64,000 bases of DNA from the NCBI GenBank assembly GCA_963667505.2, contig OY763490.2:1240001-1304000 (forward strand), in the 5' to 3' direction. Below are positions 59,249 through 64,000 of this stretch, one piece after another. Source of the DNA: Aldehydirespirator sp963667505 (lineage in GTDB: Bacteria > Actinomycetota > Acidimicrobiia > Acidimicrobiales > Aldehydirespiratoraceae). Under the pieces are notes generated by a model that had not been told where the DNA came from, did not search any database, and saw only the letters and a program-made list of their open reading frames with translations. The position numbers and the translations under genes are program-made. Numbering within the stretch: position 1 is the first letter of the stretch; each line of letters begins with the position of its first letter.

Positions 59249-60867
59249 TGGGCGAGCGGACTCGCAGGCTGAGACTGCCGGGCAGCCGGTCCGGGCGGAG
59301 GCCCGATGCCGGTCCGGTCGAGCGTGAGTGGTTCGGGCGGACCCGGCGGCAGCTGTGGCAGGCGCTGGGAATGCTGCGCGTGCTGCCGGGGCGGATCAAC
59401 CGGCTCCTGGGAAGGGTCAAGCCGCCCCATCCCGACGACGGCGCGGCGGCGACGCCGACCAAGCCGATCAGGACCTCCATGCTCGCCGTGACGTTGTGCC
59501 TGGGGATGGCCGCCCTCATGGTGACCGGCAAGATCGTGGAGATCGCCGACCGGCTGCCCCTCGGGCCTGAGCGCGACCGCTGGCTGGAGGCCGCCGTGCA
59601 GACCGACCGGGTGGCCCACCGGCTGGCGATGAACCGTCCCTACGACCTGCTCAGGGACCTGCGGGGCGCCGGTGACGACCTGGGCCAGCAGATCGATGTG
59701 ATCGGTGACTTGGAGGAGCTCAGGCGGCTCGCGGCGATCGACGGCCCCGCGCCCGAACAGGCATCGGTCCCTGCGCTCGCCGTGCCCTCAGACGAGCCTG
59801 GCGACGAGGCCGATGCGTCGGGGGAGGAGACTGCGGGTTCGGGCGGCTCGGAGGCTGGGTCGGCTGATGCTTCGGTGCCGTCAGACGAGCCCGGCGTCGT
59901 GGCTGATGCCTCGGGGGAGGCGGCTGCGGGTTCGGGCGGCGGTGAGGCTGCTGGATCTGCCGACGCTTCGAGGCAAGCCGCCGTCGGGTCGGCTGACGCA
60001 TCCGTGGCGGCGGATGCTGCGGGTTCGGGCGGCGGCGGGGCTGGGTCGGCTGCGGGTTCGGCCGGTCCGGGGGAGGCGGCTGCGGGTTCGATCGCCGGAG
60101 GGGTTGATCGGACCGCTGGCGCGGCGCCCCCGGCCACCGCCGTGCCCGTCGAACCGGCATATGTGCGCCCCGTGCCGGTGTCGGAGGAGTCGCCGCTAAA
60201 GATCCTGGTGGCTGGCGACAGTCAGGCCTTCCACCTCGGTCACAGCCTGCTGGCGCACGGCATCAACGACTTGCTGGACCTGACCCTCGACCAGCGCCAT
60301 TCCACCGGCCTGGCCCGGCCGGGGTACTTCAACTGGCCGGTCCATTTCTTCGCCATCGTTCTGGAACGCGACCCGGAGTTGGTGGTGGCCACTCTGGGAA
60401 GCAACGACTGGCAGAACATGACCTCGGACGGGGGAGAGACCCTGCAGCGGGGCAGCGAACAATGGAAGGCCGAGTGGCGGCGACGGCTGAGCGTGACCGT
60501 CGACGTGCTGGAGGCCCCGCACCGCCGGGTGATCTGGGTTGGGCTGCCCCCCGCTCGCAACGACGCCAACCGCGAGGGCTACGCGGTCATGAACGAGCTC
60601 GCGGCCTCGGTGTCGGCGGAGCGCGAGTTCGTCACCATGATCGACATCTGGGACGTCTTCGGCGGTGACCAGCCCTACCGCGAGTCGGTGCCGCCGCCCC
60701 AGGACGCCGGCGGGACGCCCGTCGACGTGCGCCTGGACGACGGCGTGCACCTCAACCGGGCCGGGGCCGAATGGGTTGCCGACCTCATCGCGGTCGAGAT
60801 CGATCGCATCATCTCCGAGATCAGTCCGGTGCCCGAACTCGGCGACGCTACGGTGCCGTCGGGCTGA
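59248..60867 (+). CDS. Membrane-anchored SGNH-hydrolase-like acyltransferase partner
   Basis: A 539-residue protein. A basic cytoplasmic N-terminus (1-75) and one membrane helix (~77-97) precede a stem. Residues ~180-290 are Ser/Ala/Gly/Glu-rich repeats, and residues ~310-530 an SGNH domain (DUF459-like): nucleophile Ser325 in AGDSQAF, TLGSNDW with the oxyanion Asn, and Asp498-x2-His501 in DDGVHLN. Together with the MBOAT protein it should O-acetylate a cell-surface polysaccharide, as AlgI with AlgJ/X. Confidence 0.88.
   Translation: MGERTRRLRLPGSRSGRRPDAGPVEREWFGRTRRQLWQALGMLRVLPGRINRLLGRVKPPHPDDGAAATPTKPIRTSMLAVTLCLGMAALMVTGKIVEIADRLPLGPERDRWLEAAVQTDRVAHRLAMNRPYDLLRDLRGAGDDLGQQIDVIGDLEELRRLAAIDGPAPEQASVPALAVPSDEPGDEADASGEETAGSGGSEAGSADASVPSDEPGVVADASGEAAAGSGGGEAAGSADASRQAAVGSADASVAADAAGSGGGGAGSAAGSAGPGEAAAGSIAGGVDRTAGAAPPATAVPVEPAYVRPVPVSEESPLKILVAGDSQAFHLGHSLLAHGINDLLDLTLDQRHSTGLARPGYFNWPVHFFAIVLERDPELVVATLGSNDWQNMTSDGGETLQRGSEQWKAEWRRRLSVTVDVLEAPHRRVIWVGLPPARNDANREGYAVMNELAASVSAEREFVTMIDIWDVFGGDQPYRESVPPPQDAGGTPVDVRLDDGVHLNRAGAEWVADLIAVEIDRIISEISPVPELGDATVPSG
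59780..60115 (+). repeat. Low-complexity Ser/Ala/Gly/Glu repeats in the SGNH protein stem
   Basis: Irregular repeats such as ADASGEEAAGSGG and SADAS recur about ten times; DNA units around GCTGCGGGTTCG are shared. They extend the surface stem between the membrane helix and the catalytic domain. Confidence 0.75.
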
Positions 60868-60928
60868 CGCACCGGCAGGCTGACCAGCCGGCCGACGGAC
60901 TTACTGACGGGGCCGGGTCGCCCGCGGC

Positions 60929-61477
60929 TCAGTTGTGCGACGGGTCGCGGGGATAGTGGCGCAGGCGGCCGAGATCGCCGCTCTGGCGGCCCATGACCTG
61001 CCACCACAGCTCCTCGGGCTCGTGCACGAACGGGTCGGTGCCGAGGTGCTCGAGCACGAACCAGGCGTCTTCGGCCAGCTCCGCCTCCAGTTGGCCCGGC
61101 GCCCAGGCCGCGTACCCGGCGAAGATGCGCACCTCGTCGAGCCCGCCGATCTCGCCGGGGTTCTTCTCGAGGTCCACGGTCCCGACCCGCCCGACCAGCT
61201 GCGCCCAGTTGTCGTCGGCGTCGTCCAGCACCACCGATGCCAGCGCGATCACTGAGGACTGGCTCACCGGGCCTCCGATGAACACCACGCCGGGCTCGCT
61301 CACGGCCGCGGCCCAGTCGTCGATGGCGCCTCGGACGGGCAACTCGCTGGGGCGGTTGAGCACTAGGCCGAGCGCGCCCTCGTCGCCGTGCTCGAGCATG
61401 ATCAGCACGGTCAGGCGGAAGTTCGGATCCACCAGGGAGGGAGTCGCTACCAGGAGCTTCCCGCGGGTCGAGTCCAT
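60929..61477 (-). CDS. YqgE/AlgH family protein
   Basis: A 182-residue UPF0301 protein: RGKLLVATPSLVDPNFRLTV, ALGLVLNRPSE, FIGGPVSQ and IFAGYAAWAPGQLEAEL are all diagnostic. The biochemical role is unsettled in the family. It is convergent with the SGNH gene and divergent from thiD. Start ATG at 61477. Confidence 0.93.
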   Translation of the reverse strand: MDSTRGKLLVATPSLVDPNFRLTVLIMLEHGDEGALGLVLNRPSELPVRGAIDDWAAAVSEPGVVFIGGPVSQSSVIALASVVLDDADDNWAQLVGRVGTVDLEKNPGEIGGLDEVRIFAGYAAWAPGQLEAELAEDAWFVLEHLGTDPFVHEPEELWWQVMGRQSGDLGRLRHYPRDPSHN

Positions 61478-61576
61478 GCTTGGCGTCTTCCGGGTCGGGG
61501 ACGGGAGGTCGGCACGGCGGCGATGCGGCGGCCAGAGGGGGTCGGGGTCGTGGACGATGTGGCACGATCTGGGTTC

Positions 61577-62374
61577 GTGACCTCGAACATGCCGCCGGTG
61601 GCACTGACGATAGCGGCTTCCGACCCGCTCGGGGGCGCGGGCGTCCAGGCCGACCTGGCTACGTTCGCCGCGTTCGGAGTGCATGGCGCGAGCGCGCTGA
61701 CGGCGGTGACCGCGCAGTCGTTGCGCGCGGTCGACGCGGTGGCCCCGGTGAGCTTGGAGGTGGTCGCCCGCCAGATCGACTCGGTGACCGACGACCTGGT
61801 GGTGGCCTCGGCAAAGACGGGGCTGCTGCAGCGACGCGAGGTGGTCGAGTTGGTGGCGGGCCGGGTAGAGACGGGCGCGCTGCCCGCGCCGGTTGTCGAT
61901 CCCGTAATGGTGGACGGCCGCGGCCGGCGCTTCGTGGACCGCGAGGTGGAGCGGGCCTACCGGGATCGCCTGTTCCCGCTGGCCCGGATGGTCACTCCCA
62001 ACCGGTTCGAGGCCGAATTGCTGGTGGGCGCGCCGCTGCCCGGCCCCGAAGCTGTGCTGGCCCGAGCCGACGAGCTGCGGGCGCTCGGCGCCGCGGCGGT
62101 GGTCGTCACCGGAGGCGGCTTCCACGGCGCAGCCGACGATGTGGTGGTGACCGCGTCGGGTAGCGCGTGGACCGAGCCCGGCGTCCGCATCCCGACCGTG
62201 AACGTGCGGGGCACCGGCTGCACCTTCTCGGCGGCCCTGGCAGCCGGCCTTGCCCGCGGCCTGGCGGATGCCGACGCGGTGGCTGAGGCCCGCCAGTTCG
62301 TCCGAGGCGCCATCGAACGCTCGGCTCGCTGGAGGCTCGACGGGCCCGGACCGGTGTCGCACGTCCTTGCCTGA
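61577..62374 (+). CDS. thiD: Hydroxymethylpyrimidine/phosphomethylpyrimidine kinase
   Basis: A 265-residue ribokinase-fold enzyme phosphorylating HMP and HMP-P in thiamine synthesis. Motifs: ALTIAASDPLGGAGVQADL, VTAQSLRAV, VVDPVMVDGRG and the anion hole RGTGCTFSAALAAG. GTG at 61577 and ATG at 61589 are both possible; the first is favoured by a CACGAT 8 nt upstream. No TPP riboswitch is seen before it. Confidence 0.92.
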   Translation: MTSNMPPVALTIAASDPLGGAGVQADLATFAAFGVHGASALTAVTAQSLRAVDAVAPVSLEVVARQIDSVTDDLVVASAKTGLLQRREVVELVAGRVETGALPAPVVDPVMVDGRGRRFVDREVERAYRDRLFPLARMVTPNRFEAELLVGAPLPGPEAVLARADELRALGAAAVVVTGGGFHGAADDVVVTASGSAWTEPGVRIPTVNVRGTGCTFSAALAAGLARGLADADAVAEARQFVRGAIERSARWRLDGPGPVSHVLA

Positions 62375-62421
62375 CCTGGGCCGGTGTCGTTGATGGCCGC
62401 TGGAGGCTCGAGGGGCCGGTG
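62327..62421 (+). repeat. Direct repeat of the thiD 3' end
   Basis: A 14-base run (CGCTGGAGGCTCGA) at 62327 recurs at 62398 followed by similar GGGCC/GGTG bases; CCGGTGTCG also occurs at 62351 and 62381. It looks like decayed tandem duplication. The gap 62375-62545 otherwise holds an AT-rich patch (62451-62475) and the promoter below. Confidence 0.6.
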
Positions 62422-62531
62422 CTGTGCCTCGCTGCCCATCCAGATGCAGGAATAACTTTACATAATGCGCATTTCCGGCGGGTAGCGCCTCCAATCGGTT
62501 CCCGCGCGGGCGTGGTGCCAGCCTAGGCGTG

Positions 62532-62537
62532 TAGCGT
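62532..62537 (+). promoter_or_regulatory. Putative -10 element of the last gene (leaderless)
   Basis: TAGCGT followed by 8 nt and the GTG at 62546. Confidence 0.55.
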
Positions 62538-62545
62538 GTTGCGCC

Positions 62546-64000
62546 GTGTCGCGACGCCTTGAGATCGAACTGACAAGCCAGCGCTCCGACGGCACCTGGA
62601 CCTGGCGGGCGGCCGGCGCGCGGCGTCCCAAGGGTCAGGTGGCCGATGCACTGCTGCCTGAGTCCGCGGCTGTGGGCACGGTGCTGAAAGCGGAGGCCGA
62701 CGACGGTCTCGACGGTCTGGAGATCGTGGCGATCCAGGTGCCCCGCGCCCGTCCTGTTCGCGACGACCGCTTGGAGCTGATCGGGTCGAAACAGGGCCCG
62801 CTGGTCACGAGCACGCTGGCGGCGAAGCGTGGCGGACCTCAACGCGACGGTGACGGAGGCGACGGCGAACGGTCCCAGCGGAGAGGCGATCGGCGGCGAG
62901 ATGACCGCCGGGAGGGACGTAGGCACCGGAAGCGCTCGGACCCCGACGAGGGCGACGCCGGGCCTGCCGGAGAGGACTCCCGGGTTGGCCGGGATGAGCG
63001 TAAGCCCCGCCGCGCCCGACAGGAGCAGCGTTTCGGCGCTCCGGACCGTACCGACGGCCGGACCCGTCGAGGTGATCGGTCGGGCGGTTCGCGGACTTCA
63101 ACCCGACAGGGCGAGGGCCGTTCGGCGCGGACCGGACGTGGCGGCCGGGACCGGGATGGTGGGCGAGGCCGGGATGGCGCCCGCGCCCGGGGTGGCGCCC
63201 GTGGCCGAACCGAGCCGTCGGCGCGAAGAGACTCCGACGGCAAGCAGCGCGGCGGCAGGCAGCGCGGCGGCCAGGCGTCGAGCGCCCGGCCTAGGAGTCC
63301 GGCTCTCAAGGCCAAGCGCAAGCACCGCCAGGCGGCGCTGGAGGCACTGCCCGATGAACAGCGGCCGTTGGCCCGCGAGGTCCTCCGGGGCGGCGTGCCG
63401 GGCGTGAGGAAGTCCATCGAGCGCATGAACGCCAAGGCGGCGGCCGAGAAGCTTCCTCAGATCAAGTCTGAGGCGGTCATCGCCCTCGCCGAGACGCTCG
63501 CCCCAGTGCTCAAGGCGGCCGAGTGGCACGACCGGGCCGACGCGGCGCTGGCCGGCATCGCGGAGATCCACCTTCGCGACATCCGCTCGGTGATCGCGGC
63601 GGCCGACCGCTCGGCCCGCACCGACGAGACCCGGGTCTTGGCCGAGAGCCTGCGGGCCGGTCTGGCCCAGAGGCTCGAGATCGATCACCGCAAGTGGTTG
63701 GACGAATTGGCCGCGGCGATCCACGAGGGCCGTACGGTCAGAGCCCTGCGGCAGAGTTCGCGCCCGCCGAAGGCGGGGGCGCCGTTGCCGCCCGACATGG
63801 CCGAACGCCTGGCCGCCATGGCCGCGGCAGACCTCAACCCCTCAGCCAACCAGCAGCGCTGGGCCACGGTGGTGGACTCAGTCGCGCTTTCCCCGGTGCG
63901 TACCCAGGTTGTTCCCGCGGGGATACCCGAGAAGCCGACCGAGGAACTGCTCGCCGCCATCGGCAGGCTGGCTGACCGCGTACCTCAGATAGCCGCCCTC
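62546..64000 (+). CDS. Hypothetical protein with Arg-rich disordered middle (3' truncated by window edge)
   Basis: At least 485 codons from GTG 62546 with no stop before the window ends. Residues 1 to ~92 look folded (SRRLEIELTSQRSDGTWTWR; then LKAEADDGLDGLEIVAIQVP). Residues ~95-250 are extremely Arg/Gly/Asp-rich (RRGDRRRDDRREGRRHRKR; GRGGRDRDGGRGRDGARARG), RGG-box-like and likely to bind nucleic acid. Residues ~255-485 are helical (KAKRKHRQAALEALPDEQRP; then EVLRGGVPGVRKSIERMN). I recognise no family. The uninterrupted frame, codon bias and the promoter support a real gene. Confidence 0.75.
   Translation, partial: MSRRLEIELTSQRSDGTWTWRAAGARRPKGQVADALLPESAAVGTVLKAEADDGLDGLEIVAIQVPRARPVRDDRLELIGSKQGPLVTSTLAAKRGGPQRDGDGGDGERSQRRGDRRRDDRREGRRHRKRSDPDEGDAGPAGEDSRVGRDERKPRRARQEQRFGAPDRTDGRTRRGDRSGGSRTSTRQGEGRSARTGRGGRDRDGGRGRDGARARGGARGRTEPSARRDSDGKQRGGRQRGGQASSARPRSPALKAKRKHRQAALEALPDEQRPLAREVLRGGVPGVRKSIERMNAKAAAEKLPQIKSEAVIALAETLAPVLKAAEWHDRADAALAGIAEIHLRDIRSVIAAADRSARTDETRVLAESLRAGLAQRLEIDHRKWLDELAAAIHEGRTVRALRQSSRPPKAGAPLPPDMAERLAAMAAADLNPSANQQRWATVVDSVALSPVRTQVVPAGIPEKPTEELLAAIGRLADRVPQIAAL

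Noticed and set aside
61478..61576. TPP riboswitch upstream of thiD
   Set aside because: The gap is only 99 nt and shows neither the CTGAGA core nor the second conserved loop.

Overview
The window is 64 kb of high-GC, gene-dense DNA with no rRNA, tRNA, CRISPR array or transposase that I could recognise. Gene content and order (a hisD-hisC-hisB-hisH-hisA-hisF run, hisI and trpE close together, an endonuclease III next to the his genes), many GTG/TTG starts, and at least ten genes whose start codon sits 6-11 nt after a TANNNT -10 element all suggest a high-GC actinobacterium. The mix of a fused indolepyruvate:ferredoxin oxidoreductase, a P450, Rieske oxygenases and molybdenum hydroxylases would fit Acidimicrobiia, but that placement is inference.

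Layout. (1) 1-9.0 kb: a catabolic/uptake module with the tail of a molybdenum hydroxylase large subunit, a nitrilase-DUF2848 fusion, a small cupin, a complete branched-chain-amino-acid-type ABC transporter (livH, livM, livG, livF and a lipoprotein), and a KamA-like radical SAM protein. (2) 9.0-11.0 kb: a class III aminotransferase that runs in frame, without a stop codon, into endonuclease III. (3) 11.1-16.6 kb: hisD, hisC, hisB, hisH, hisA, hisF. (4) 16.8-25.5 kb: fused indolepyruvate:ferredoxin oxidoreductase, an SNF2 helicase with a small partner, and a cytochrome P450. (5) 25.6-47.1 kb: a large catabolic island with a GcvT-like (folate-dependent) protein, a divergent hydrolase-regulator pair, two Rieske oxygenases, an SDR, a three-subunit molybdenum hydroxylase, a small ferredoxin and two complete BMP-type (purine/nucleoside-like) ABC transporters. 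(6) 47.1-54.2 kb: groES-like, hisI, trpE, ygfZ, a J-domain membrane protein, trpF, trpB, trpA. (7) 54.3-64 kb: a disulfide oxidoreductase, an SDR, alkB with a probable LexA box, an MBOAT/SGNH acylation pair, yqgE, thiD and an incomplete Arg-rich protein.

How it fits together. In island 5 the two transporters would bring in a purine-like or other N-heterocyclic substrate. The Rieske enzymes (the VanA/NdmA-like demethylase type by motif) and the molybdenum hydroxylase would oxidise it, and the GcvT-like protein could move one-carbon groups to tetrahydrofolate. The substrate is not provable from sequence. Island 5 lies between hisF and hisI, genes that are neighbours in many actinobacteria, so it looks like an insertion into a his-trp supra-operon.

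The most unusual features are: pervasive in-frame tandem duplications, even inside hisH and ygfZ; a 724-residue lipoprotein with two almost identical 291-residue binding domains and a mosaic pattern of divergence; a 97-nt RNA-like element with an 18-bp closing stem upstream of the KamA-like gene; 13-bp and 11-bp intergenic repeat arrays; and a near-consensus SOS box in front of alkB.
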